Origin: Gammaproteobacteria bacterium
GTDB lineage: Bacteria > Pseudomonadota > Gammaproteobacteria > Steroidobacterales > Steroidobacteraceae
Length of the DNA stretch: 7,506 nt
Reading direction: 5' to 3'
Assembly (NCBI GenBank): GCA_003162555.1
Contig: PMNQ01000065.1
Span: 1 to 7,506, forward strand
Positions 1 to 7,384 of this stretch are shown here, one piece after another. The position numbers and the translations under genes are program-made. Every line of letters begins with the position of its first letter. Positions within the stretch are counted from its first letter, which is position 1. Under the pieces are notes generated by a model, which was not told the origin of the DNA, searched no databases, and saw only the letters and a program-made list of their open reading frames with translations.

Positions 1-2
1 CG

Positions 3-461
3 CGCGTCGGCGGCAAGGCGCAGCGGGCGGCGTTCCGCGCGGTGGCCGGTGATCTCAAGCTCGCCTATGCACAATTCGAGGAACGCGAAACATTCTCCCG
101 CTTCGGCACGCAGCTCGATGCGGAAGCCAGCAAGATCATCGGGCATGGACGGCGCATCCGCGCCTGCCTCGAGCAGCCGGAATTCGCTCCGGTACCGGTG
201 CCCGAGCAGATTGCCGTGCTGCTGGCGCTGAGCGCAGGGCTTTTCGACGCGGTGCCGCTCGAGCGAATGCCGGATGCCCAGCGGGCCGTGTGCGAGGCGG
301 CGTCGAAGCTGCCGCCGGATGTAACCGGCCGATTGGACACCGCGGAAGGATTGAGCGATGAGGCGCGTAAAGCGATCACCGAGACTGTGCACCAGGCGCT
401 CGCGGCGTTTGATGCCCCGCCTGCGGCCGGCCCGAAGCCGGCTTCTGAGAAGAAACAATGA
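3..461 (+). CDS. atpA: F-type (N-ATPase-like) ATP synthase subunit alpha, C-terminal part
   Basis: This is the C-terminal end of the alpha subunit of the catalytic F1 head; the gene begins before the window, and base 3 opens its first full codon. About 152 residues are visible. They open with RVGGKAQ, the end of the nucleotide-binding domain near the subunit interface, followed by the alpha C-terminal helical domain, recognisable by the block LAYAQFEERETFSRFGTQLD and a following HGRRIRACLEQPE. The tail is an Ala/Pro/Lys-rich extension ending in ASEKKQ. The stop overlaps the gamma start by four bases (ATGA). The divergence from housekeeping alpha subunits, and alpha directly followed by gamma at the end of the cluster with no beta or epsilon after it, fit the N-ATPase operon type (atpDC...AG). 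Alpha identity is secure; the N-ATPase assignment is inference from gene order and sequence character. The c subunit, which would show Na+ or H+ specificity, is outside the window. Confidence 0.93.
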   Translation, partial: RVGGKAQRAAFRAVAGDLKLAYAQFEERETFSRFGTQLDAEASKIIGHGRRIRACLEQPEFAPVPVPEQIAVLLALSAGLFDAVPLERMPDAQRAVCEAASKLPPDVTGRLDTAEGLSDEARKAITETVHQALAAFDAPPAAGPKPASEKKQ

Positions 462-1363
462 GCGATAGCACGGCAAGCCTGCGCCGCAAGATCGACACGG
501 CCGGAGATCTCCACTCTGTGGTACGCACGATGAAAACCGTGGCCGCCGCGAGTGTTGGCCAATACGAGAAGTCCGTGCGGGCTCTCAGTGACTACTATCG
601 GACGGTTGAGCTCGGGCTGAGCGCGTGCTTTCGTCTAAACGGGGTAACGGCTGGACCCATACAACGCGAGGCGCGCACCGATGCGGGCGTGATCGGTGCG
701 GTGGTATTCGGATCGGATCAGGGGCTGGTTGGGCAGTTCAATGACGTGCTGGCCGATCATGCGGTGAAGACACTGGCAGCACTGCCGGGCCGGCATCAAG
801 CCTGGGCGGTCGGTGAACGTATCCACGGGCGCCTCGCCGATGCAGGTATGACGCTGATGAGGTCGTTTACCGTGCCGACTTCCATTCAGACGATTGCTCG
901 ACTGGTGGGGCAAATTCTCGTGGCGAGCGAAACGGGCTCTGGCGCGGGCGATCTGCGCGAGCTGTATCTCTTTTTCAACCGGCCAACGTCGGCGGCAGGT
1001 TACGAGCCGTTTGCTCAGCGGCTGCTGCCGCTCGACGAAACCTGGCGTTGCAACCTGGCTGAACGTCCATGGCCGACCAAATGCCTGCCCGAAGTCATGG
1101 GCGATGGCACAGCGACCCTGCGCGCGTTCATTCGGGAATATCTTTTTGTCTCCCTCTTCAGGGCGTGCGCCGAATCGCTCGCGAGCGAGAATGCAAGCCG
1201 GCTGGCGGCGATGCAGCGCGCCGACAAGAACATCGACGAGTTGCTGGAGACACTCCGCGGTTCCTATCATCTGCTTCGTCAAAGCGGCATTGACGAAGAA
1301 TTGTTCGATGTGGTTTCCGGATTCGAGGCCTTGTCAGGCGCGACAAAACGACCGTTGCAATGA
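458..1363 (+). CDS. atpG: F-type (N-ATPase-like) ATP synthase subunit gamma
   Basis: This is the central rotor-shaft subunit, which couples rotation of the membrane c-ring to catalysis in the alpha3beta3 head on the cytoplasmic side. It has 301 residues, close to the usual 285-300. The N-terminal shaft helix is seen at about 8-50 (LRRKIDTAGDLHSVVRTMK, then SVGQYEKSVRAL). The core has the GSDQGLVGQFND block at 85-96, a variant of the usual GSDRGLCGGFN. The C-terminal helix holds ENASRLAAMQRADKNIDELL at 244-263, followed by RQSGIDEELFDVVSGFEAL, where the family's paired shaft helix lies. The ATG overlaps the alpha stop (ATGA), with a weak purine-rich stretch GAGAAG a few bases upstream. The early region (VVRTMKTVAAASVG in place of the usual IT.AM.MVAASK) is divergent, as expected for an alternative ATPase. 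Its stop overlaps the next gene in the same way. Confidence 0.93.
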   Translation: MSDSTASLRRKIDTAGDLHSVVRTMKTVAAASVGQYEKSVRALSDYYRTVELGLSACFRLNGVTAGPIQREARTDAGVIGAVVFGSDQGLVGQFNDVLADHAVKTLAALPGRHQAWAVGERIHGRLADAGMTLMRSFTVPTSIQTIARLVGQILVASETGSGAGDLRELYLFFNRPTSAAGYEPFAQRLLPLDETWRCNLAERPWPTKCLPEVMGDGTATLRAFIREYLFVSLFRACAESLASENASRLAAMQRADKNIDELLETLRGSYHLLRQSGIDEELFDVVSGFEALSGATKRPLQ

Positions 1364-2658
1364 GCGAACCGAAACTGAGAATCGAGGCCCAGTTGGCGGA
1401 CCTCCAGCGCGACTCGTTCGCCTACTTCGCACAAGAGTCCAATCCTGCCAACGGCTTGGTGATTGACAAAACAGCGCCCGACTGGCCCGCCAGCAGCGCC
1501 GCAATCGGCTTCGCGTTGGCGGCCTACCCGGTTGCGATCGAGCGTGGATTCATGTCGCGGCCCGCAGCCATCGAACGCACACTGAGTACGCTGCGCTTTT
1601 TTGCAAACAGGCCTCAAGGCCAGGAGCGCGATGCCACCGGCTACCAGGGCTTCTACTATCACTTTCTCGACATGCAGACCGGGCGGCGTGCCTGGCAATG
1701 TGAGCTGTCGACAGTGGACACCGCTTTTCTCCTGGCCGGCGCGCTGACAGCAGCGGGCTACTTTGTCGTGGATACGCACGACGAGCAGGAGATCCGTACG
1801 CTCGCCGATCTGCTCTACCGCCGCGCGAATTGGTCATGGGCACAAAACGGCGGCGCGACATTGACGCACGGCTGGAAGCCCGAGGGCGGTTTCCTGCGCT
1901 ATCGCTGGGAGGGATACGATGAAGCGCTGCTACTCTACATGCTGGCGCTCGGCTCTCCGACCTATCCGTTGTCCGACGAAAGCTATATTGCGTGGTGTTC
2001 GACCTACCGGTGGCAGCACAGTTACGGATACGACTATCTCTATGCCGGATCGCTTTTTACGCATCAGCTGTCGCATGCGTGGATCGATTTTCGCGGTATC
2101 CAGGACGAGTTCATGCGCGCCAAAGGCGTGGATTACTTCGAGAACAGCCGCCGCGCCACGTATGTGCAGCAGCAGTACGCGGTTGAGAACCCGCTCGCGT
2201 TCAAAGGCTACGGCCGTCGTTGTTGGGGGATCACTGCGAGCGATGGTCCCGGGCCTGAAACAATCAAGACCGATGGCATTGAGCGGCAGTTTTTCGACTA
2301 CGTAGCGCGCGCAGTGCCCTACGGGCCCGACGATGGGACCATCGCGCCCTGGGCCGTGGTGGCGTCGCTCCCGTTCGCGCCCGAGATCGTCGTGCCGGCG
2401 ATCAAACACTTCATGCGCCGACCCGAATTGCAAGCAGCCAAACGCTATGGCCTGCGGGCGACGTTCAATTCGACCTATCCGGCAAAGCCCGGGGGTTCCC
2501 GCGGCTGGGTATCGCCGTGGAACTACGGGGTGAATCAGGGTCCGATCGTACTGATGATCGAGAACTATCGCAGCGGCCTGTTGTGGCGGTTGATGCGAGA
2601 CTGCCCGTACATCGTCAACGGTCTGCGCCGTGCGGGGTTCACAGGAGGCTGGCTATGA
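1360..2658 (+). CDS. Glycoamylase-family (COG5368/GH144-like) glucan-active protein, probably cytoplasmic
   Basis: This 432-residue protein belongs to the 'putative glucoamylase' family (Pfam Glycoamylase), an (alpha/alpha)6 toroid with a central active-site cavity. Family hallmarks run along its length: SSAAIGFALAAYPVAIERG at 45-63, GFYYHFLDMQTGRR at 97-110, ELSTVDTAFLLAGAL at 115-129, YRWEGYDEALLLYMLALGSP at 181-200, HQLSHAWIDFRGIQDEFMRA at 235-254 leading into the YFENSRRAT block, WGITASDGPG at 289-298, DDGTIAPWAVVASLPFAPEI at 324-343, and NQGPIVLMIENYRSGLLWRL at 392-411. Candidate active-site acids are E115, D120, E184 and E188; this is inference from conservation. Characterised relatives (GH144) cleave beta-1,2-glucan, and a related domain occurs in cyclic beta-1,2-glucan synthases; the substrate here is unknown. 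No signal peptide or membrane segment is visible, so it is likely cytosolic, whereas many relatives are exported. The start has no Shine-Dalgarno sequence and overlaps the gamma stop (ATGA), so it probably depends on translational coupling. Confidence 0.85.
   Translation: MSEPKLRIEAQLADLQRDSFAYFAQESNPANGLVIDKTAPDWPASSAAIGFALAAYPVAIERGFMSRPAAIERTLSTLRFFANRPQGQERDATGYQGFYYHFLDMQTGRRAWQCELSTVDTAFLLAGALTAAGYFVVDTHDEQEIRTLADLLYRRANWSWAQNGGATLTHGWKPEGGFLRYRWEGYDEALLLYMLALGSPTYPLSDESYIAWCSTYRWQHSYGYDYLYAGSLFTHQLSHAWIDFRGIQDEFMRAKGVDYFENSRRATYVQQQYAVENPLAFKGYGRRCWGITASDGPGPETIKTDGIERQFFDYVARAVPYGPDDGTIAPWAVVASLPFAPEIVVPAIKHFMRRPELQAAKRYGLRATFNSTYPAKPGGSRGWVSPWNYGVNQGPIVLMIENYRSGLLWRLMRDCPYIVNGLRRAGFTGGWL
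2643..2648 (+). promoter_or_regulatory. Ribosome binding site fixing the pgm start
   Basis: A perfect AGGAGG lies six bases before the ATG at 2655, inside the last codons of the glycoamylase gene. It fixes the pgm start at 2655 rather than at in-frame codons further upstream, and it makes pgm the best-equipped gene of the coupled unit for independent initiation. Confidence 0.8.
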
Positions 2659-4313
2659 GCGAGATACCGAGTCCGCTTGCGGGCAAGCGCGCGCCGTCAA
2701 GCCTGCTGGTCGATGTGCCGCGGCTGATCACGGCGTATTACAGCGAACGTCCGGACCCGGCGGCAGCGGCTCAGCGCGTTGTGTTCGGGACCTCGGGACA
2801 TCGCGGGTCGGCCTTCACGGTAAGCTTCAATGAAGCTCATGTACTGGCGATGACCCAGGCAATCTGCAGTTATCGCAAGCGACACGGAACCAGCGGTCCG
2901 CTATTCCTGGGGTTTGACACCCATGCGTTATCGACGCCAGCGTTCGCAAGCGCGCTCGAAGTGTTGGCAGCGAACGCTGTCGACGTGATGATCGCGCACA
3001 AGGACGAGTACACGCCAACCCCGGCGATCTCGCACGCAATCCTGACCTACAACCGCGGCCGCGACGGCGCATTGGCTGACGGCATTGTCATCACGCCATC
3101 GCACAACCCTCCGGACAGCGGCGGCTTCAAGTACAACCCGGTGAGCGGCGGACCGGCGGACGCGCGTGCGACCGGTTGGATCGAAGCGGAGGCGAATCGG
3201 CTGCTGCAGGCCGACCTCGTGGGCGTCAGGCGCATGGTGCTCGCGAAGGCGCGTCGGGCGACCACAACCCATTCGTTCGATTTTCTCAACACTTATGTGA
3301 GCGATCTGGGTGCAGTCATCGACATGGATGCGATTCGCTCGGCGGCTGTCCGAATGGGGGTCGATCCCCTCGGCGGCGCGGGCGTGCATTACTGGGCCGC
3401 CATTGCGGAGCGCTATCGGCTGGACCTCACCGTCGTCAACGACGAGGTGGACCCGACTTTCCGTTTCATGACGGTTGATTGGGACGGGCGCATTCGAATG
3501 GATCCATCCTCTCCCTACGCGATGCAGAGTTTGATCGATCTTAAGGACCGTTTCGACGTCGCTTTCGCGTGTGACACGGATCATGATCGGCACGGCATCG
3601 TTGCACCTGGTGCCGGCCTGCTGCCTCCCAATCATTATCTTGCAGTAGCCATCCAGTATCTGTTTACGAATCGACCTGGATGGCGGCACGATGCTGCCGT
3701 CGGCAAGACCGTCGTGAGCAGCACGATGATCGATCGCGTGACGTCGAGGCTGCACCGCAAGCTGTTTGAAGTGCCGGTCGGATTCAAATGGTACGTCGAC
3801 GGCCTGCTCGATGGCTCGCTCGGGTTCGCGGGCGAGGAAAGCGCCGGCGCTGCATTTGCCCGCCGGGATGGGACCGCCTGGACGACGGACAAAGACGGCA
3901 TGGCCCCTGCATTGTTGTCGGCTGAGATCACGGCACGTGTCGGGCGCGATCCCGGTGAAATCTACCGCAACCTCGCCAATGAGTTGGGTGAAGTCACGTT
4001 CGAACGCACGGATGCGGCCGCATCGGCCGAGCAGAGGGCAAGCCTCGGGCGCGTGACTTCGCAGCAGATCAAGTCTCGTGAGCTCGCAGGCGAGCGCATT
4101 GAGGAAGTCCTCACTCATGCTCCCGGCAACGGCGCGTCCATTGGCGGTGTGAAAGTTGTTACGGCGCAGGGTTGGTTTGCAGCGCGCCCCTCCGGCACGG
4201 AAGACATTTACAAGATCTACGCGGAGAGTTATTGCGGACTCGATCACCTCCGTCGCATTCAAACAGAGGCGCAGGCGATCGTGAGCGCGGTCTTCGCTGG
4301 GCCAGCGGCGTAG
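2655..4313 (+). CDS. pgm: Phosphoglucomutase (alpha-D-glucose phosphate-specific)
   Basis: The enzyme interconverts glucose 1-phosphate and glucose 6-phosphate in the cytoplasm, linking glycolysis to UDP-/ADP-glucose, glycogen and glucan metabolism. It has 552 residues, against about 546 in E. coli Pgm, and aligns by eye along the full length. The N-terminal signature FGTSGHRGSA is at 44-53. The phosphoserine loop TPSHNPP (147-153) has catalytic Ser149. The metal-binding loop DTDHDRHG is at 307-314, with Asp307, Asp309 and Asp311 as likely Mg2+ ligands. The sugar-binding loop GEESAG is at 393-398, and the phosphate-binding loop ARPSGTED at 510-517. All key motifs are intact, so it should be active. 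The start at 2655 follows a perfect AGGAGG and overlaps the preceding stop (ATGA); the open frame extends to 2517, but the residues it adds are a shadow of the upstream gene. Whether this is the cell's only Pgm or a second copy dedicated to the operon cannot be told here. Confidence 0.96.
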   Translation: MSEIPSPLAGKRAPSSLLVDVPRLITAYYSERPDPAAAAQRVVFGTSGHRGSAFTVSFNEAHVLAMTQAICSYRKRHGTSGPLFLGFDTHALSTPAFASALEVLAANAVDVMIAHKDEYTPTPAISHAILTYNRGRDGALADGIVITPSHNPPDSGGFKYNPVSGGPADARATGWIEAEANRLLQADLVGVRRMVLAKARRATTTHSFDFLNTYVSDLGAVIDMDAIRSAAVRMGVDPLGGAGVHYWAAIAERYRLDLTVVNDEVDPTFRFMTVDWDGRIRMDPSSPYAMQSLIDLKDRFDVAFACDTDHDRHGIVAPGAGLLPPNHYLAVAIQYLFTNRPGWRHDAAVGKTVVSSTMIDRVTSRLHRKLFEVPVGFKWYVDGLLDGSLGFAGEESAGAAFARRDGTAWTTDKDGMAPALLSAEITARVGRDPGEIYRNLANELGEVTFERTDAAASAEQRASLGRVTSQQIKSRELAGERIEEVLTHAPGNGASIGGVKVVTAQGWFAARPSGTEDIYKIYAESYCGLDHLRRIQTEAQAIVSAVFAGPAA

Positions 4314-4343
4314 AATGTCGAGCGCCTGACATCTTGAATGACT

Positions 4344-4420
<77 letters not shown>

Positions 4421-4432
4421 AAATACATCAAC

Positions 4433-5503
4433 TCAATGCTTGCGCTCGACCGCGAAGCGGGCGAGTGCCGCGAGGCCAGTGCGGAACGGCGTTTCCGGCA
4501 GCGCCGCGAGTGCGGCCTGCGCCTGGTCTGCCTCGGCTTGCGCGAGCCGCGCAGTGTACTCAAGGCCCCCGGTCGATTCAATTGCGGCCAGGATTGCGCC
4601 CAGCTGCGCCCGGCCGCCGCCGGTGATCGCGGCGCGGATCAGCGCTGCCGTCGCGGCATCGCCGTTGCGCAGCGCATGGATCAGCGGCAGCGTGGGTTTG
4701 CCTTCGGCGAGGTCGTCGCCGAGGTTCTTGCCGCGGGTCTCGGGGTCGGAGTGGTAGTCGAGCACGTCGTCGATGAGCTGGTAGGCCGTCCCCAGGTGCC
4801 GGCCGTAGCGGGCGAGCGCGTGCTGCAGGTCTGGCACCGTGCCACTGACCACGGCCGCCACTTCGGCGCCGGCCTGGAACAGCTGCGCGGTCTTGCGATG
4901 GATCACCTCGAGATAGCGCTGCTCGGTGGTGTCCGGGTCACGGGCGTTCATCAATTGCAGCACTTCGCCCTCTGCGATCACGTTGGTGGCCTCGGCCATG
5001 ATCTCGATCACGCGCTGCGAGCGCACCGCGGCCATCATCTGGAAGGCGCGCGAATACACGAAATCGCCGACCAGCACGCTGGCCTGGTTGCCAAATACCT
5101 CATTGGCGGTGTTGCGGCCGCGGCGCAAAGCCGACATGTCCACCACGTCGTCATGCAGGAGCGTGGCCGTGTGAATGAACTCGATGAACGCCGCGGCCTG
5201 CACGTGCGCCGGAGCCACGGCGCCGGGGGCTGCCCCACCGGCTGCGAGGCTACTGCCGCAGGCGCGGCCGGCGAGGACGACCAGCAGCGGGCGCAGGCGT
5301 TTGCCGCCGCCTCCAATGATGTGTTCGGCGATCTGGTCGACCAGCGGTACAGCGCTCTTGAGGCCGTTGCGGATGCTCGTATCCACAGCCGCCAGATCGG
5401 GGCGCACGAGGTCTCGGATGGCCTCCAGCGCGGCGGCCGAACCCGGTGCCGGTTGCGCCGCGGGCGCCGAGGCGTTTTCCAGGGGCCTGAGGACAGTGTT
5501 CAA
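4433..5503 (-). CDS. ispB: All-trans polyprenyl diphosphate synthase (octaprenyl type)
   Basis: It condenses isopentenyl diphosphate onto farnesyl diphosphate to build the long side chain of ubiquinone in the cytoplasm. The protein is about 356 residues from a TTG at 5503. The substrate loop GGGGKRLRP is at 64-72, the first aspartate motif LLHDDVVD at 115-122 (D118, D119, D122), KTAQLFQAGAE at 204-214, and the second aspartate motif IDDVLDY at 244-250, followed by GKNLGDDLAEGKPTLPL. A small Ala113 five residues before the first motif is the known mark of long-chain (C40 or so) enzymes; C40 itself is inferred. There is an Ala/Pro-rich N-terminal lead of about 25 residues and an Ala/Gly/Pro insert near 83-99, making it longer than E. 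coli IspB (323). No ATG is available: TTG at 5503 has AGGAG ten bases upstream (5514-5518), while the in-frame TTG at 5530 has no such site. It is divergent from rplU, as in many gammaproteobacteria. Confidence 0.94.
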   Translation of the reverse strand: MNTVLRPLENASAPAAQPAPGSAAALEAIRDLVRPDLAAVDTSIRNGLKSAVPLVDQIAEHIIGGGGKRLRPLLVVLAGRACGSSLAAGGAAPGAVAPAHVQAAAFIEFIHTATLLHDDVVDMSALRRGRNTANEVFGNQASVLVGDFVYSRAFQMMAAVRSQRVIEIMAEATNVIAEGEVLQLMNARDPDTTEQRYLEVIHRKTAQLFQAGAEVAAVVSGTVPDLQHALARYGRHLGTAYQLIDDVLDYHSDPETRGKNLGDDLAEGKPTLPLIHALRNGDAATAALIRAAITGGGRAQLGAILAAIESTGGLEYTARLAQAEADQAQAALAALPETPFRTGLAALARFAVERKH

Positions 5504-5532
5504 CTCGCTGTTTCTCCTGGGGAAACTCAAGT

Positions 5533-5562
5533 TTGACCGTGGCGGTCAGGCCTGAGTAGAAT
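5533..5562 (+). promoter_or_regulatory. Sigma70-type promoter of rplU-rpmA
   Basis: A -35 box TTGACC (5533-5538) and a -10 box TAGAAT (5557-5562) are separated by 18 bases, each one or two mismatches from consensus. Transcription should begin near 5568-5570, giving a leader of roughly 58 bases before the rplU ATG. The leader can form a modest hairpin (CTTCCC at 5578-5583 with GGGGAG at 5596-5601, one G-U pair); no regulatory role is shown. The -35 box abuts the 5' end of the longest possible ispB frame. Confidence 0.75.
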
Positions 5563-5626
5563 GCGCGTCCTTTCGCGCTTCCCGACCCTCCAGCCGGGGA
5601 GCGAATCATACGGAGCTTTCAGGCAA

Positions 5627-5938
5627 ATGTACGCGGTCATCGCCACGGGCGGCAAACAGTATCGGGTGGAGAAGGACGGCGTGTTGCGCATCGAATTGCT
5701 CGAGGCGGAGCCGGGTGCCACGGTCGAATTCACCGAGGTGCTGCTGATCGCCGACGGCGACAACATCACTGTCGGCAAGCCGAAGCTCGCTGGCAGCAAG
5801 GTGCTCGCCACGGTTGAGAAGCACGGCCAGGGCGATAAGGTGTCGATCGTTAAGTTTCGCCGCCGCAAGCACTACCTGCGCATGAAAAATCACCGCCAGA
5901 AATACACGCAGGTGCGTGTCACGGCGATCAACGCTTAA
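5627..5938 (+). CDS. rplU: 50S ribosomal protein L21
   Basis: This structural protein of the large ribosomal subunit binds 23S rRNA. At 103 residues it equals the E. coli length. It starts with the family's MYAVIATGGKQYRVEKD and has the basic RNA-binding signature KFRRRKHYLRMKNHRQKYTQ at 76-95; the usual QGHRQ reads KNHRQ here, a small variation. The ATG at 5627 is preceded by GGAG at 5612-5615. An in-frame ATG at 5561 is rejected because it overlaps the -10 box and would lie upstream of the transcript start. It is followed by rpmA after 21 bases, in one operon. Confidence 0.98.
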   Translation: MYAVIATGGKQYRVEKDGVLRIELLEAEPGATVEFTEVLLIADGDNITVGKPKLAGSKVLATVEKHGQGDKVSIVKFRRRKHYLRMKNHRQKYTQVRVTAINA

Positions 5939-5959
5939 CGTTTCGGAGTCGGCAGTTCC

Positions 5960-6238
5960 ATGGCACACAAGAAAGCAGGCGGCAGTACCCGTAACGGCCG
6001 CGATTCGCACAGCAAGCGCCTGGGCGTAAAGACCTTCGGCGGGCAGCAGGTGCTGGCCGGCAACATCATCATCCGCCAGCGCGGCACGCAGGTGCGCGCC
6101 GGGGCGAACGTCGGCATGGGCACGGACCACACGCTGTTTGCCCTCAAGCACGGGCGCATCAGCTTTCGCCGCCGCGGCGCGGAACAGCGCATGTATGTCA
6201 GCGTGCAGCCTGATGCCACGGACGCTGTTAAGAACTGA
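5960..6238 (+). CDS. rpmA: 50S ribosomal protein L27
   Basis: This protein of the large subunit has an N-terminal arm that reaches the peptidyl-transferase centre. It has 92 residues, slightly longer than the usual 85, the excess being a C-terminal tail ending in DATDAVKN. The N terminus [15 protein letters not shown] is the classic L27 start and lacks the cleavable extension seen in Firmicutes. [18 protein letters not shown] (about 28-45) and [11 protein letters not shown] (52-62) are further signatures. The ATG has a GGAG at 5945-5948 with the same 11-base gap as rplU. The operon closes with a terminator 30 bases downstream. Confidence 0.98.
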   Translation: MAHKKAGGSTRNGRDSHSKRLGVKTFGGQQVLAGNIIIRQRGTQVRAGANVGMGTDHTLFALKHGRISFRRRGAEQRMYVSVQPDATDAVKN

Positions 6239-6268
6239 GGGTGCAGCCTTCAGCCCTGAGCCCTTAAG

Positions 6269-6292
6269 ACCCCGGCCTTTTGCCGGGGTTTT
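6269..6292 (+). terminator. Rho-independent terminator after rpmA
   Basis: ACCCCGGC (6269-6276) pairs perfectly with GCCGGGGT (6282-6289) around the loop CTTTT, and a short T run follows (TTTT within 6289-6292, then CATTT). The eight-pair, GC-rich stem makes this a convincing terminator of the rplU-rpmA transcript. Because the T run is short, some read-through into obgE is likely. Confidence 0.85.
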
Positions 6293-6338
6293 CATTTACG
6301 GGCCGCGCGGCTGCAGGATTTAAGCGTAAGCTGGTCGG

Positions 6339-7382
6339 ATGAAATTCGTCGATGAAGCAACGCTGCGTGTGCAGGCGGGCAATGGCGGGCGCGGCTCGGC
6401 CAGCTTCCGGCGTGAGAAATCCGTTCCCTTCGGCGGCCCGGATGGTGGCGACGGCGGCCACGGCGGCAGCGTGCTGCTGCGTTCGGCCGAGGGCATCAAC
6501 ACGCTCGCCGACTTTCGCATCCAGCGCACCTACCGCGCACAGGTGGGCGAGGGCGGCGGCGCGAACGGCTGCACCGGACGGAGCGGTGATGATCTGAATG
6601 TCCTGGTGCCGGTCGGCACCGTGATCAGCGATCTCGATACCAGCGAAGTGCTCGGCGACCTGAAGGCCGCGGGCATGGAGCTGAAAGTCGCGCAGGGCGG
6701 CAAGGGCGGCTGGGGCAACACGCGCTTCAAGAGCAGCACCAACCGAGCACCGCGGCAGTTCGGGCCCGGACTCCCCGGCGAAAAGCGCGCGCTCGCGCTC
6801 GAACTCAAGGTGATTGCCGACGTGGGCCTGCTGGGACTTCCGAATGCCGGCAAGTCGACCTTGATCCGCGCGGTCTCGGCCGCGCGGCCGCGCGTCGCGG
6901 ATTATCCGTTCACGACGCTGCATCCGAATCTCGGTGTCGTGTACTGCGGGGAGCACCGCAGTTTCGTCATGGCCGATATCCCCGGTCTGATCGAAGGCGC
7001 GGCGGAAGGCGCGGGCCTCGGGCACCGGTTTCTGAAGCATCTGCAGCGCACTGGCGTGCTGCTGCACCTGATCGATATGGCGCCGAGCGACCCGGCCGCC
7101 GACCCGGTGCGCGACGCGCGCTCGATCGTCGCGGAGCTGAAGAAGTACAGCAAGGACCTGGGCACGAAGCCGCGCTGGCTGGTCATCAACAAGCGCGACC
7201 TGCTGCCGGACAAGGAAGCTGAAGCAAGCGCAAAGGACATTGTCCGGCGCCTGCAGTACAAAGGGCCGGTGCACCTCATCTCTGCTGCCACCGGGCGCGG
7301 CACGCGCGAGCTGGCCGAGGCGGTCATGAATTTCCTCGAGGAGCGGCGGCTCGAACAGAAGCAGGCCGCAAGTGCGAAATAG
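6339..7382 (+). CDS. obgE: Obg-family GTPase (ribosome assembly)
   Basis: This essential GTPase acts in 50S ribosome assembly and stress signalling. It has 347 residues. The glycine-rich Obg fold spans 1-159 ([20 protein letters not shown], then [12 protein letters not shown] at 32-43). The G domain follows: G1 GLPNAGKS at 166-173, switch I with TT at 192-193 in [12 protein letters not shown]3 DIPG at 213-216 leading into [14 protein letters not shown]4 NKRD at 284-287, and G5 SAA at 315-317. The C terminus is a short Lys/Gln/Ala-rich tail, so it lacks the long acidic extension of the 390-residue E. coli ObgE. The start agrees with the family's MKFVDEA, although no strong Shine-Dalgarno sequence precedes it. 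Transcription comes from a weak own promoter or from read-through past the upstream terminator; the sequence does not decide this. Confidence 0.97.
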   Translation: MKFVDEATLRVQAGNGGRGSASFRREKSVPFGGPDGGDGGHGGSVLLRSAEGINTLADFRIQRTYRAQVGEGGGANGCTGRSGDDLNVLVPVGTVISDLDTSEVLGDLKAAGMELKVAQGGKGGWGNTRFKSSTNRAPRQFGPGLPGEKRALALELKVIADVGLLGLPNAGKSTLIRAVSAARPRVADYPFTTLHPNLGVVYCGEHRSFVMADIPGLIEGAAEGAGLGHRFLKHLQRTGVLLHLIDMAPSDPAADPVRDARSIVAELKKYSKDLGTKPRWLVINKRDLLPDKEAEASAKDIVRRLQYKGPVHLISAATGRGTRELAEAVMNFLEERRLEQKQAASAK

Positions 7383-7384
7383 CC

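Noticed and set aside
2517..2654. Upstream extension of pgm from 2517
   Set aside because: The added residues lie in the end of the glycoamylase gene and match no Pgm; AGGAGG and ATG at 2655 set the start.
2928..4262. Open frame of 444 codons on the reverse strand opposite pgm
   Set aside because: It resembles no family, and the forward frame is a fully motif-matched Pgm. Long antisense frames are common in GC-rich coding DNA.
4315..4332. ATGTC/GACAT inverted repeat as a terminator of the pgm operon
   Set aside because: Five pairs with an 8-base loop and no T run is too weak to call a terminator.
4436..5536. Open frame of 366 codons on the forward strand opposite ispB
   Set aside because: It is a codon-bias shadow of ispB; no recognisable protein pattern and no ribosome site.
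6264..7274. Open frame of 336 codons opposite obgE
   Set aside because: The composition (His/Arg/Ala-rich, no motifs) is that of an antisense shadow; obgE is unambiguous.
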